A stretch of 64,000 nucleotides of DNA from Clostridiales bacterium (GTDB lineage: Bacteria; Bacillota; Clostridia; Tissierellales; GPF-1), in contig JABXKS010000120.1 in assembly GCA_013619125.1 (NCBI GenBank), positions 1-64,000 of the forward strand, written 5' to 3'. Shown piece after piece: positions 34,631 to 44,839 of this stretch (its first letter is position 1; every line of letters starts with the position of its first letter). The notes beneath the pieces were generated by a model that did no database searches, was not told the origin of the DNA, and saw only the letters and a list, made by a program, of their open reading frames with translations. Position numbers and translations under genes: made by a program.

Positions 34631-35504
34631 TTTGGGCGCCCTCCACTTCATGAATAAAGATTTCTTCCAGACTTAAGGGAATGAAATCGCAAACCACAGG
34701 GTGGGTTGCTTGCACTCGTTCGAAAATTTCGCGCCGATTTCCGCGGGCGATGATGGTATATACACTGCCGGTTCGCTTGACGGAGATGGTGTCTAAATCC
34801 TGCAAGGGAAAATCGATAGGCATGTTTTGATAGGCTACTTGTATCTTATGGAGATCATTCTTCAGGGTGTTCATTTCGCGGGCTAGAATCAACTTGCCAT
34901 CTTCTAAAATGGCGATATGATCACATAGGTCTTCCAGTTCCCGCAAGTTGTGGGACGAGATAATGATTGTCGTTTCCTTCAGGGTGACATCCTCAATCAT
35001 CAGATCACGAACCTGTTTTCGAATCATGGGATCCAATCCGTCGATGGGCTCATCAAGCACCAAAACCTCGACGCCCTTGCATAGGGTCAGCCAGAAGGTT
35101 GCCTGTTTTTGCATGCCCTTGGACAGGGTGCGGATCTTCTTTTGATCACTGAATTGGAAGATGCGTTTCAGGTAGTGGTAACGCTCATAGTCCCAATTCG
35201 GATAGATTCGCGCGTATAGTTTCGCCATTTCTTCTGTTGTATAATGGAGATGGTATAGCGGTTGATCAGACAGATATCCGATTTTCGCTTTTGCCTCGGG
35301 ATTTTCATAGATGGGTTTTCCATTTAGCAAAACATCCCCATCATCCTGGCGGTAGATGCCTACCAAGTGTTTTATCAGGGTTGTTTTACCAGATCCGTTG
35401 GGACCGACGAGGCCGTAGATGGATCCTTTTGAAACTGAGATGCTGACGTCGTTGACTGCGACTAGATTTCCGAATTTTTTTGTCAGATGAATGGTTTCAA
35501 TCAT
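34623..35504 (-). CDS. ABC transporter ATP-binding protein
   Basis: 293 residues. Walker A GPNGSGKTT (about residues 35-43), signature LSKGMQKQ, Walker B VLVLDEPIDGLD and the H-loop SSHNLRELEDLCDHIAIL are all present. A C-terminal extension of about 75 residues follows. It overlaps the GntR stop by 8 bases and the permease start by 8 bases. It energises the permease encoded downstream. Confidence 0.95.
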   Translation of the reverse strand: MIETIHLTKKFGNLVAVNDVSISVSKGSIYGLVGPNGSGKTTLIKHLVGIYRQDDGDVLLNGKPIYENPEAKAKIGYLSDQPLYHLHYTTEEMAKLYARIYPNWDYERYHYLKRIFQFSDQKKIRTLSKGMQKQATFWLTLCKGVEVLVLDEPIDGLDPMIRKQVRDLMIEDVTLKETTIIISSHNLRELEDLCDHIAILEDGKLILAREMNTLKNDLHKIQVAYQNMPIDFPLQDLDTISVKRTGSVYTIIARGNRREIFERVQATHPVVCDFIPLSLEEIFIHEVEGAQND

Positions 35505-35883
35505 GGGAAATCTCCTCCTTGTCTGTAATAAAAGGGGTTATACAAGCGAACAACCGCTCTCTTGGAATTTTTAGGTAACGTGCCTCGTAAAGAAGATGCT
35601 CGATTTCCATCATGATTTGTTCTTCTCTAAGGGGATCATGGATGTGTTCGGGGGAAGCGACATAAGAGCCACGGCCCTGGATGGTGTAGAGATATCCGGT
35701 TCTTTCCAATTCCTTGTATGCCTTTTGAATGGTATTGGGGTTCACTCCTGTGGATTGAGCGAGTTCTCGTACAGAGGGCATGCGTTCATCGGGAGACAAT
35801 ACTTCGCGAAGGATTAATTGGCGGATCTTCACCAACACTTGTTCATATAAGGGGACGCGATTATAGGGATCGATTTGTATCAA
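35497..35883 (-). CDS. GntR-family regulator, YtrA subfamily
   Basis: 128 residues from a TTG start at 35883 with AGGAGG 7 bases upstream. The winged helix is clear (RVPLYEQVLVKIRQLILREVLSPDERMPSVRELAQSTGVNPNTIQKAYKELERTGYLYTIQGRGSYVA). The short C-terminus is typical of YtrA. The perfect palindrome at 35900-35920 in front of the gene is its probable operator. The operon is GntR-ATPase-permease, all overlapping. In B. subtilis the equivalent operon is derepressed by certain cell-wall antibiotics; whether this holds here is inference. Confidence 0.93.
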   Translation of the reverse strand: MIQIDPYNRVPLYEQVLVKIRQLILREVLSPDERMPSVRELAQSTGVNPNTIQKAYKELERTGYLYTIQGRGSYVASPEHIHDPLREEQIMMEIEHLLYEARYLKIPRERLFACITPFITDKEEISHD

Positions 35884-35899
35884 GAGACCACCTCCTAAG

Positions 35900-35920
35900 T
35901 GTATTATGATACATAATACA
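35900..35920. promoter_or_regulatory. Perfect palindrome, likely operator of the GntR-ABC operon
   Basis: TGTATTATG, ATA, CATAATACA: 9-bp arms around 3 bases. It covers the probable -10 (TATTAT) of the minus-strand promoter and lies 17 bases from the start codon. Confidence 0.8.
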
Positions 35921-36017
35921 GTTCGATCACTTGTAGTTTAATTGAAGCGTATCTGGTTGTCAAGGACAACATTAAGGCCATTCCTTTTGAGGAATTCGGG
36001 AAATTCAGGCTTTAACC

Positions 36018-36046
36018 TTGACTAACTGCTTCGAGTTTGCTAATAT
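36018..36046 (+). promoter_or_regulatory. Promoter of the guaBA transcript
   Basis: TTGACT (36018-36023), 17-base spacer, TAATAT (36041-36046), about 25 bases before the riboswitch. Confidence 0.75.
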
Positions 36047-36070
36047 ACTTAATTAAGTCAAAAGAATATT

Positions 36071-36175
36071 GTTCATATATCATCCGGGATTTGGCCGGAA
36101 AGTATCTACCAGAAAGCCGTAAACTTTTTGACTATGAGCAGACCTACCACAAGTGTATGGTTCTGCGCGTAGTCA
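36071..36175 (+). ncRNA. Purine (guanine-type) riboswitch
   Basis: The aptamer (36071-36141) has P1 TGTTCATA/TATGAGCA, the loop motifs around ATCATCCGGGATTTGGCCGG, AGTATCTACC and AAAGCCGTAAACTTT, and the junction GACTATGA. The C at the position equal to C74 predicts guanine/hypoxanthine rather than adenine. Bases 36131-36143 (GACTATGAGCAGA) can pair with 36163-36175 (TCTGCGCGTAGTC), which would break P1 and form an antiterminator. A weaker TGGTTC/GGACCA hairpin before GTTTTTA is the competing terminator candidate. Guanine should lower guaB expression. Confidence 0.92.
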
Positions 36176-36209
36176 AGGACCAGTTTTTATATTTTGAGGA
36201 GGCGCATGA

Positions 36210-37685
<1,476 letters not shown>

Positions 37686-37723
37686 TATTCGATCATAATG
37701 GTTCGCTAGATATAGGAGGAAAC

Positions 37724-39256
37724 ATGAAAAAAAGTTTGGTATTGGTGATGGATTTTGGTGGGCAGTATGCCCAGTTGATCGCGCGCCGTGTACGTGAATC
37801 AAAAACATATTGCGAGATTGTACCATATAGAATCTCTGCTGAAGAGATTAAAAAACGAGCGCCGGAAGGAATTATTTTCTCTGGTGGCCCGAATAGTGTT
37901 TATGCAGAAAATGCACCAGAAGTGGATCCAGCCATTTTTGAGTTGGGAATCCCCGTTCTAGGCATCTGCTATGGCGCGCAATTGATGGCAAAAGCCTTCG
38001 GCGGCGTAGTATCTCACGCGACGGATCGTGAGTACGGCAAGGTTGAATTGCAAGTCGACAAGACGGAAGGACTGTTAAAAGGAATTACGTCATCGGTTTG
38101 CTGGATGAGCCATACGGACTTCATCTCAGAAGCACCAGAAGGTTTTGAAGTCATTGCCCATACGGACAGCTGTCCGATTGCCGGCATGCAGAATACAGAG
38201 AAGAAGTTTTATGCGATCCAGTTCCATCCAGAAGTGGAGCATACAGAGCAAGGCACGCAATTGCTTTTAAACTTTCTATACAAAGAATGCGGTTTGACTG
38301 GCGATTGGGACATGGGGGACTATGCCCGTGAGATGATCGCTAAGATCAAGGAAGAAATTGGCGATAAGAAGGCAATTTGTGCCCTTTCAGGCGGTGTAGA
38401 CTCTTCTGTGGCGGCTCTAATGGTTCACCAGGCCATTGGCGATAATCTAACCTGCGTGTTTGTCGATCACGGACTTTTGAGAAAAGACGAAGGCGATTGG
38501 GTGGAGAAGGTATTCGGTGAACGTTTTGATATGAAATTGATTCGCGTCAATGCTCAAGAGCGTTTCTTGTCGAAGCTGAAAGGCGTAACTGATCCAGAAA
38601 CAAAACGAAAGATTATTGGCGAAGAATTCATTCGCGTATTTGAAGAAGAGAAGAACAAGCTTTCGGACGCGGATTATCTGGTGCAAGGAACCATTTACCC
38701 AGATGTTATCGAGTCCGGCGGTTCTGCCGAATCTGAAGTCATCAAATCTCACCATAACGTGGGCGGACTTCCAGATGACGTTGATTTCAAATTGTGCGAG
38801 CCACTAAGAGAACTCTTTAAAGACGAGGTTAGAAAAGTTGGTTTGGAAGTTGGGTTGGATGAGGATCTTGTTTATCGTCAACCATTCCCAGGACCAGGAC
38901 TTGCAATCCGTGTAATTGGTGAGATTACCGATGAAAAGTTGGAAATTCTGAGAGAAGCAGACTATGTGTATCGAGATGAGATTGCGAAAGCTGGCTTGGA
39001 TCGAGAGATCTGGCAATACTTTGCCGTAATGACAGGTCTTCGCAGCGTCGGCGTGATGGGTGATGGCAGAACCTACAGCTATACCATTGCACTACGTGCA
39101 GTAACCAGCTCCGATGGCATGACATCGGATTGGGCGAAGATTCCATTTGAAGTCTTAGAGAAGATCTCATCGAGAATCGTCAACCAAGTTGACCATGTGA
39201 ATCGTATTGTGTACGATATTACAACTAAGCCACCAAGTACAATTGAGTGGGAATAA
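37724..39256 (+). CDS. guaA: GMP synthase (glutamine-hydrolysing)
   Basis: 510 residues, full length. The N-terminal amidotransferase shows [10 protein letters not shown] (Cys nucleophile) and [10 protein letters not shown] (His/Glu of the triad). The ATP-pyrophosphatase domain has the P-loop [14 protein letters not shown], and the C-terminal dimerisation domain contains [18 protein letters not shown] and ends PPSTIEWE. It aminates XMP to GMP. It is cotranscribed with guaB. Confidence 0.98.
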   Translation: MKKSLVLVMDFGGQYAQLIARRVRESKTYCEIVPYRISAEEIKKRAPEGIIFSGGPNSVYAENAPEVDPAIFELGIPVLGICYGAQLMAKAFGGVVSHATDREYGKVELQVDKTEGLLKGITSSVCWMSHTDFISEAPEGFEVIAHTDSCPIAGMQNTEKKFYAIQFHPEVEHTEQGTQLLLNFLYKECGLTGDWDMGDYAREMIAKIKEEIGDKKAICALSGGVDSSVAALMVHQAIGDNLTCVFVDHGLLRKDEGDWVEKVFGERFDMKLIRVNAQERFLSKLKGVTDPETKRKIIGEEFIRVFEEEKNKLSDADYLVQGTIYPDVIESGGSAESEVIKSHHNVGGLPDDVDFKLCEPLRELFKDEVRKVGLEVGLDEDLVYRQPFPGPGLAIRVIGEITDEKLEILREADYVYRDEIAKAGLDREIWQYFAVMTGLRSVGVMGDGRTYSYTIALRAVTSSDGMTSDWAKIPFEVLEKISSRIVNQVDHVNRIVYDITTKPPSTIEWE

Positions 39257-39264
39257 AAATACAA

Positions 39265-39308
39265 AAACCTGCAACCCCGATGAATACTGGGATTGCAGGT
39301 TTCTTTTT
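39265..39308 (+). terminator. Terminator of guaBA
   Basis: AAACCTGCAA (39265-39274) pairs with TTGCAGGTTT (39293-39302), with further partial pairing inside, then T residues. Confidence 0.85.
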
Positions 39309-39355
39309 TAGTAAAGCATACTAATAGCGTACTAATAGAGACTTATATTTATTGA

Positions 39356-40036
39356 CTACTCGTATGTTAGCCCAATATATTCTTCTTCATATTCCCATCG
39401 ATGCTTATTGTAAGGGCAGAAGTCTTGGCAGTGATCACAGCCGATCGTAAAGTTATCGAAAATGAGATCAGCTTTAAATGCGATACACTTTTCTGTATCT
39501 TTTGAGCTTTTTGTAAGAGCTTTTTCTGGGCAAGTTTTAACACATATACCACAGTGTCCAGGACAATCTGTCGGTGGCTCATCAAAGTCACAGGTTAAAT
39601 CTACATCCAATAGCCATGCATGTAAATGACAATAAGAGCCTTCCTCTGTATAGAAATATCCATTTTTTCTTGTAATGCCAATACCCATTTCAGCAGCAAT
39701 ACTATTTTTTATAGAGGACGCTAAGGTCGTCATATCTAGATGTTTTATTCTTTCTTTTGATAGTAATGCTTCAAATTCTGTGGCTGCATCATTTTCATGA
39801 GAGTGTTTTATATAACGTCCTTTAAATAAATCTTTTTTGCTAACCTTACCTTCTAATTGAGAGGGTATTCTATAAAAGTTATAGTGAAAGGTTGCAATGA
39901 TTATTGAATTAGCCCATGGGTGATCTTGTTTGATCTTTTCTATCGATTTATTTTCGATATCACTAAATTTTAATGCACCAATCCGGCTATATCCTACAGC
40001 CAGTCCTTCGTCATATAGCAATTCTGAAATATCCAT
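39356..40036 (-). CDS. Short QueG-like 4Fe-4S protein
   Basis: 226 residues, well below the 300 or more of QueG. EMGIGITRKNGYFYTEEGSYCHLHAWLLDVDL matches the QueG-family middle motif, and the C-terminus has two 4Fe-4S cluster motifs (CPGHCGICVKTCP; CIAF...CDHCQDFCP). QueG reduces epoxyqueuosine in tRNA with cobalamin. The shortened N-terminal region makes a different reductase role possible. The gene is visibly richer in A+T than guaBA, so lateral gain is possible. The ATG is preceded by AGAGG. Confidence 0.8.
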   Translation of the reverse strand: MDISELLYDEGLAVGYSRIGALKFSDIENKSIEKIKQDHPWANSIIIATFHYNFYRIPSQLEGKVSKKDLFKGRYIKHSHENDAATEFEALLSKERIKHLDMTTLASSIKNSIAAEMGIGITRKNGYFYTEEGSYCHLHAWLLDVDLTCDFDEPPTDCPGHCGICVKTCPEKALTKSSKDTEKCIAFKADLIFDNFTIGCDHCQDFCPYNKHRWEYEEEYIGLTYE

Positions 40037-40238
40037 TTGACCTCTTTTCTTTTTCCGTTAGTTTAACTTCATTTAGTTTAACAGAAATTAGATTCAATTG
40101 TTAAATGGAATGCTTATATAGAACTCGGGATTTTTGTAGAGTGTACTGATATACGAATGATTTTCTCGAAAAGATGGTTTTTATTCGGTTTTTATATAGA
40201 CAATTTTTGTTTTACGTATTACAATATGAGTCGTGAGT

Positions 40239-40254
40239 GTAACGGAATTGTTAC
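40239..40254. promoter_or_regulatory. Inverted repeat upstream of the M20 gene
   Basis: GTAAC, 6 bases, GTTAC, about 45 bases before the M20 start codon. A possible operator; nothing further supports it. Confidence 0.3.
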
Positions 40255-40296
40255 GAAATAGTAAAAAATAGAAAGTTGGAAGGAAGTCATCAATCT

Positions 40297-41505
40297 ATGA
40301 AAAAAGAGAAGAGTCAATTAAATATCGAAGTGTTGAAGAATAGAATTGAAAAAATGAATAATGAAATCGTTAGTTGGAGACGCCACTTTCATCAGCATGG
40401 TGAACTTTCTTTTCAGGAATTTGCCACATCTGATTTTATTGAAAAACAACTTGAAAGTTTTGGCGGCCTAGATATATCGCGACCGACAAAAACGGGTGTT
40501 ATCGCCAAGATTATTGGAGAAAAGCCGGGAAGGACCATTGCCTTGCGTGCGGATATCGACGCATTGCCTATGACGGAATTGAATGATCTTCCCTATGCTT
40601 CTGAGATCGAAGGGGTAATGCATTCCTGCGGACATGACGGACATACGGCGATTCTTTTAGGGATTGCAAAGCTATTTTCTGAACAAAAGGATCAAATGAG
40701 CGGAACCCTTGTTTGTATCTTTCAGCATGCAGAAGAACTTCCACCAGGCGGGGCTGTTGAAATGGTGAAAGCCGGTGTCATGGAAGGGATTGATGAGATC
40801 TATGGATTGCATCTGTCGTCTTCATTCCCGACGGGAACCTTTGGCATTCGTTCTGGCTTTTTAACCGCTGCAACGGATCGGTTTGATATTGAAGTCATTG
40901 GCCAGGGGGGACATTCTGCCATGCCGGAGACTTGTGTGGATCCAATTGTAATTGGCGCACAGATCATCAGCAACCTTCAAACGATTGTTTCGAGAAGAAT
41001 AAAAGGCATTGAACCTGCAGTTTTGTCAGTCTGTCAGGTAGAAGCTGGGCATGCATATAATATTATTCCGAATACAATGAACATAACGGGTTCTGTAAGA
41101 ACTTTTTCGCAAGAGACAAGAAACAATATGGCGGGTATGATCAAAGAAATTTCTCAGGGGAATGCATCCTCATATGGAGCTGATTGTAAAGTGTCCTATG
41201 AACTAGGATACAGTTCTGTTGTCAATGACGAGGAACTGACTGAGAATGTAGAAGCGGTTGTCGAAGCCTGGTTTGGAAAAGAAAGTATCTTGGCGATCGA
41301 CCCGGTTATGCCGGGAGAAGATTTCTCCGCCTTTACGGAAGCGACGGATTGTCCGGGATGTTTTGTTGAGATTGGTACAGCCAACGAAGTGTTGGGAACA
41401 ACACGGCCTCATCACAATCCTAATTATTTGATGGACGAAGAGGGATTGTATTATGGAACGTCATTATTCGCTGGCATCGTTTTTGACCGTCTGTTTACAG
41501 ATTAG
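40297..41505 (+). CDS. M20 family amidohydrolase (M20D type)
   Basis: 402 residues from the ATG at 40297 (GGAAGGAAG upstream); a TTG at 40276 lies in that site. The metal-site motifs of M20D hydrolases are present: MHSCGHDGHTA, then QHAEELPPGGA with the catalytic Glu, and the later His region (GEDFSAFTEATDCPGCFVEIGT, RPHHNPNYLMDEEGL). The dimerisation domain lies between (about 190-310). Relatives cleave N-acyl amino acids, such as hippurate or indole-acetyl amino acids. The exact substrate cannot be read. It begins a cluster with OsmC and an ABC importer. Confidence 0.92.
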   Translation: MKKEKSQLNIEVLKNRIEKMNNEIVSWRRHFHQHGELSFQEFATSDFIEKQLESFGGLDISRPTKTGVIAKIIGEKPGRTIALRADIDALPMTELNDLPYASEIEGVMHSCGHDGHTAILLGIAKLFSEQKDQMSGTLVCIFQHAEELPPGGAVEMVKAGVMEGIDEIYGLHLSSSFPTGTFGIRSGFLTAATDRFDIEVIGQGGHSAMPETCVDPIVIGAQIISNLQTIVSRRIKGIEPAVLSVCQVEAGHAYNIIPNTMNITGSVRTFSQETRNNMAGMIKEISQGNASSYGADCKVSYELGYSSVVNDEELTENVEAVVEAWFGKESILAIDPVMPGEDFSAFTEATDCPGCFVEIGTANEVLGTTRPHHNPNYLMDEEGLYYGTSLFAGIVFDRLFTD

Positions 41506-41560
41506 GAAAAAAGACTTAGCAGACGGCCTGTCCCGTTTTATGCTCCAGGAAAGGAAAACC

Positions 41561-41983
41561 ATGGCAAAGATTACGGTTCTTGCAACCGCAACGAATACAA
41601 CGAAAACAACGATTACAGCAGGTAAGCATAGCATTATTATTGACGAACCTCCTCTTTTCGGAGGGGCGGATGAGGCGCCAAGTCCTGTTGAAATGTATCT
41701 CGCATCGATTGCCGGGTGCATTAATGCAGCCGGTCAATGGATCGCAAAAGAAATGAATATGGATCTGCAGAAGATTGATATTTCCATTGAAGGCGAAGTG
41801 GATGGTTCCAAGTTTCTTAAGAATAACGATACGTTTAGAGCCGGATTTTCTGAAATCGTAACAAGGGTTCGCATTGTTTCAGACAGTGAGCCTTCCGTCC
41901 AAGAGGCGTGGCTTCAACAGGTAAGGGAACGTTGCCCTGTGATTGACAATACAGAAAACGGCACTAAATTCATTATGAAGTAG
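41561..41983 (+). CDS. OsmC family protein
   Basis: 140 residues from the ATG at 41561; earlier in-frame ATGs at 41453 and 41540 overlap the M20 gene or lack sites. PPLFGGADEAPSPVEMYLASIAGCINAAGQWIAKEMN and RERCPVIDNTENGTKF carry the two Cys of the OsmC/Ohr fold. OsmC/Ohr proteins reduce organic peroxides through these Cys; some branches have other roles. It lies 55 bases after the M20 gene and is probably cotranscribed. Confidence 0.9.
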   Translation: MAKITVLATATNTTKTTITAGKHSIIIDEPPLFGGADEAPSPVEMYLASIAGCINAAGQWIAKEMNMDLQKIDISIEGEVDGSKFLKNNDTFRAGFSEIVTRVRIVSDSEPSVQEAWLQQVRERCPVIDNTENGTKFIMK

Positions 41984-41986
41984 AGT

Positions 41987-42015
41987 TTGAAAAATCAAGA
42001 ATAGGTAACTATAAT
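41987..42015 (+). promoter_or_regulatory. Promoter before the polyamine-type ABC operon
   Basis: TTGAAA (41987-41992), 17-base spacer, TATAAT (42010-42015). A strong terminator follows 31 bases later, before the first permease gene. Confidence 0.65.
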
Positions 42016-42045
42016 TGGAAACAATGTAATTTTGAGTAAATACGT

Positions 42046-42085
42046 GCAACGAAGCCCGTTTTTGGGCTTCGTTGCGTTTTTTTTA
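42046..42085 (+). terminator. Strong terminator between OsmC and the ABC operon
   Basis: GCAACGAAGCCC (42046-42057), 6-base loop, GGGCTTCGTTGC (42064-42075), then nine T residues after one G. Because a promoter lies upstream of it at 41987, it may be an attenuator of the ABC operon as well as the end of the OsmC transcript. Confidence 0.9.
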
Positions 42086-42109
42086 AATAATTACAAGGAA
42101 GTGTACGTT

Positions 42110-42937
42110 ATGAAAACAAAAAAGAAAATACTGTTTTTAGCATTACCCGCGTTGGTTACGTTACTTACTGTATTTATTATTCCAATGATCTATACGTTTA
42201 TCGAAGGAATAGCAACTGACAAACTAGATTTTTATATCAAGTTTTGTACAGATCCTTTCTACCTGTCTATTTTAGGGAATACAGCCATTCTTTCTGTTAA
42301 GACAACGGTTTTGTGTTTAATTCTGGGATATCCTACAGCCTATTTCTTGGCGAGAACGCAATCAAAAATCAAAAGTGCATTGTTGATTGCCACTATATTC
42401 CCTTTTCTAATCAGTGCCGTTGTAAGGGCTTATGGCTGGATGGTGCTGCTAGGCAGCAACGGATTGGTCAATCATTTCTTGATGGCCGTTGGCCTGGTGG
42501 ATGAACCGGTTAAAATTATGTATACAGAAAAAGCTGTCATGATTGGTTTAACACAGTTGCTTCTCCCGTATATGATTCTTTCAATTATGAGCGTTATACA
42601 ATCTATTGACAGCAACTTGGAAGATGCGGCAAGCAGTTTAGGGGCAAACCCTTTGACCACCTTCTTAAAAGTCATCTTTCCATTAAGTGCACCGGGGGTT
42701 GTGTCCGGATGCACACTGGTCTTCACTCTGAGCATGACATCCTATGTGACGCCCCGATTGCTGGGAGGTGCCCAATATCTGACCGTCAGCACATTTATAT
42801 ACAGTCAGGTGAAGACGGCATTCAATATGCCTTTTGCCAATGCCATCTCTTATGTACTGGTCTTTGCAATATTGTTGTTCCAAGTATTTTCAAACAGTGC
42901 AAATCATTACGTATCAAAGAAAGTCGGAGGTGTATAA
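42110..42937 (+). CDS. potB: Spermidine/putrescine-type ABC permease, PotB-like
   Basis: 275 residues from the ATG at 42110 (AAGGAAG upstream); the open frame extends back over the terminator and is not coding there. Six hydrophobic segments and the EAA loop (EDAASSLGANPLTTFLKVIFPLSAPGV) are typical of this family. With the next three genes it forms a complete importer. Polyamines are the usual substrate of the family, but related systems carry other organic cations or amino-acid-like compounds. Confidence 0.88.
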   Translation: MKTKKKILFLALPALVTLLTVFIIPMIYTFIEGIATDKLDFYIKFCTDPFYLSILGNTAILSVKTTVLCLILGYPTAYFLARTQSKIKSALLIATIFPFLISAVVRAYGWMVLLGSNGLVNHFLMAVGLVDEPVKIMYTEKAVMIGLTQLLLPYMILSIMSVIQSIDSNLEDAASSLGANPLTTFLKVIFPLSAPGVVSGCTLVFTLSMTSYVTPRLLGGAQYLTVSTFIYSQVKTAFNMPFANAISYVLVFAILLFQVFSNSANHYVSKKVGGV

Positions 42938-42940
42938 ATC

Positions 42941-43741
42941 ATGTATGAGAAAAAGAAAATAAACTGGTTATTTAAATTAATAACGGTTATTGCATTTATG
43001 ATTATATTGGCTCCGATGATTGTCATTGTGATTGTTTCGTTCAATGCGACGGAGATCATCACTTTTCCACCGCAAGGGTTGTCCATGAAGTGGTATGCAA
43101 ATATATTTGCTGAGAATTCAAAATTTGTGGATGGCTTTCTCAACAGTGTAAAATTGGCAATTGTTGCAACCCTATTTGATATTGTTATTGGTGTGTTGGC
43201 TTCGATTAGTGTAACGAAGTACAGCTTCAAGCAAAAAGGATTATTGATTTCATTATTTACATCACCAATGTTCATACCATCGATTGCTTTTGGTTTTGTA
43301 TTGTTGCAGATGACGGCATCGATGAGAATTCTGACGCCATTCTTGAAGATCTTAATTGGGCATATCATTATCATATTGCCTTATATTATAAGAAATACCT
43401 TGGGGATCTTGACCTCCTATGATTGGACGATCGATGATGCTGCAGCAAGCCTGGGGGCTAATCCTGTAAAAGTGTTTTTCAAGATTACCTTGCCGATCAT
43501 CAAGCCGGCTGTCTTATCAGGTGCTTTGTTGGCATTTTTGTATTCATTTGATGAGGCGGTAATTAGCAGTTTACTGACATCAGCGAAATTCACTACCTTG
43601 CCGGTACAGATTATCAACTATATGGAATTCAGATTTGACCCTACGGTGGCGGCAATATCCACCATACTCATGGCTATATCTTTGGCATTGATGATACTAA
43701 TGGATAAATTCATTGGCTTGGATGCTTTGACAAAACAATAA
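42941..43741 (+). CDS. potC: Spermidine/putrescine-type ABC permease, PotC-like
   Basis: 266 residues with six hydrophobic segments. The EAA loop reads DDAAASLGANPVKVFFKITLPIIKPAVLSGALLAFLYSFDEAVISSLL, closely like PotC. LIAPMIVIVIVSF-like residues near the N-terminus and FPPQGLSMKWYANIF are also typical. It pairs with PotB, lying 3 bases after it. Confidence 0.88.
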   Translation: MYEKKKINWLFKLITVIAFMIILAPMIVIVIVSFNATEIITFPPQGLSMKWYANIFAENSKFVDGFLNSVKLAIVATLFDIVIGVLASISVTKYSFKQKGLLISLFTSPMFIPSIAFGFVLLQMTASMRILTPFLKILIGHIIIILPYIIRNTLGILTSYDWTIDDAAASLGANPVKVFFKITLPIIKPAVLSGALLAFLYSFDEAVISSLLTSAKFTTLPVQIINYMEFRFDPTVAAISTILMAISLALMILMDKFIGLDALTKQ

Positions 43742-43752
43742 GGAGATTGAAA

Positions 43753-44817
43753 TTGGGATATCTTACAATTGATAGTTTGACAAAAAAATACGGTGATTTA
43801 ACTGCAGTAAAAAGTATAAATTTAAAAATTAAGCAAGGTGAAATGGTTGCACTTCTCGGTGGCAGTGGTTGCGGAAAGACCACGATCCTAAGAATGATTG
43901 CAGGGTTTATCGAGCCTAATGCAGGAACAGTTTCCATAAACGGAAAAGTCATGAATAACATTCCTGCCTATAAAAGGAACGTTGGGATTTTCTTCCAAAA
44001 TTATGCATTGTTTCCTCATATGACTGTTATTGAAAATGTTGAATTTAGTTTGAAACTAAAGAAAATGAAGAAGGCTGAAATAAAGGAAAAGGTAGAATAT
44101 ATACTGGGACTGGTGAAGTTGGAGGGAAAAGGTGATAGTTATCCACGACAACTATCCGGAGGTCAGCAGCAGCGTGTTGCATTGGCAAGAGCCCTTGTTA
44201 TGGAACCAGATGTACTGCTATTGGATGAACCTCTTTCCAACTTAGATTCAAAACTGAGACAAGAAATGCAGGTTGAGATTAAAAGGATTCAAAAGAAATT
44301 GAAGTTAACGACCATTATCGTTACACATGACCAGGAGGAAGCTGTTTCATTAGCAAATCGTGTTGTTATTATGAATGAAGGTGAAATCGAGCAAATCGGT
44401 GAACCTGGTGAAGTCTTCAATCATCCGGCACATCCCTTTGTAGCTGAATTTATGGGTTTTTCCAATTTTATGGAGGGCAAAATTGTCCGAAAAGAGGGGA
44501 AAGAGATTCAGATTGAAGTAGCTGAAGGCAAAGTGATGAACCAATCATACGATCGAGCGGATGAACTGGCCGTAGGCGATGCGGTGGTATTGACAATTCG
44601 ACCTGAAGCTGTATTGATCTCAAAAACAGAAGAGGACGGATATGCACAAGGGAAGATCGTAAATATGACCTATAAAGGCCATAATACGATGGTGGATATT
44701 TTAAGTTCCTTCAATGAAAAGGTTCAAGCGATTAACGTTGATATGGTACTACCTAAGGAAGGCGAGAGCATTTATTTTGCATTTCCGTCTGACAAGGTAA
44801 TCATATATAAAAAATAA
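43753..44817 (+). CDS. potA: Spermidine/putrescine-type ABC ATPase, PotA-like
   Basis: 354 residues from the TTG at 43753, 7 bases after AGGAG; a TTG two codons earlier is only one base from that site. Walker A GGSGCGKTT, Q-loop FFQNYALFPHMTV, signature LSGGQQQRVALARAL, Walker B VLLLDEPLSNLD and the H-loop THDQEEA are present. A C-terminal TOBE domain (about 270-354) matches PotA. It drives transport through PotB/PotC. Confidence 0.92.
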   Translation: MGYLTIDSLTKKYGDLTAVKSINLKIKQGEMVALLGGSGCGKTTILRMIAGFIEPNAGTVSINGKVMNNIPAYKRNVGIFFQNYALFPHMTVIENVEFSLKLKKMKKAEIKEKVEYILGLVKLEGKGDSYPRQLSGGQQQRVALARALVMEPDVLLLDEPLSNLDSKLRQEMQVEIKRIQKKLKLTTIIVTHDQEEAVSLANRVVIMNEGEIEQIGEPGEVFNHPAHPFVAEFMGFSNFMEGKIVRKEGKEIQIEVAEGKVMNQSYDRADELAVGDAVVLTIRPEAVLISKTEEDGYAQGKIVNMTYKGHNTMVDILSSFNEKVQAINVDMVLPKEGESIYFAFPSDKVIIYKK

Positions 44818-44839
44818 GGTATTAAGAGGAGTAGGGGAA

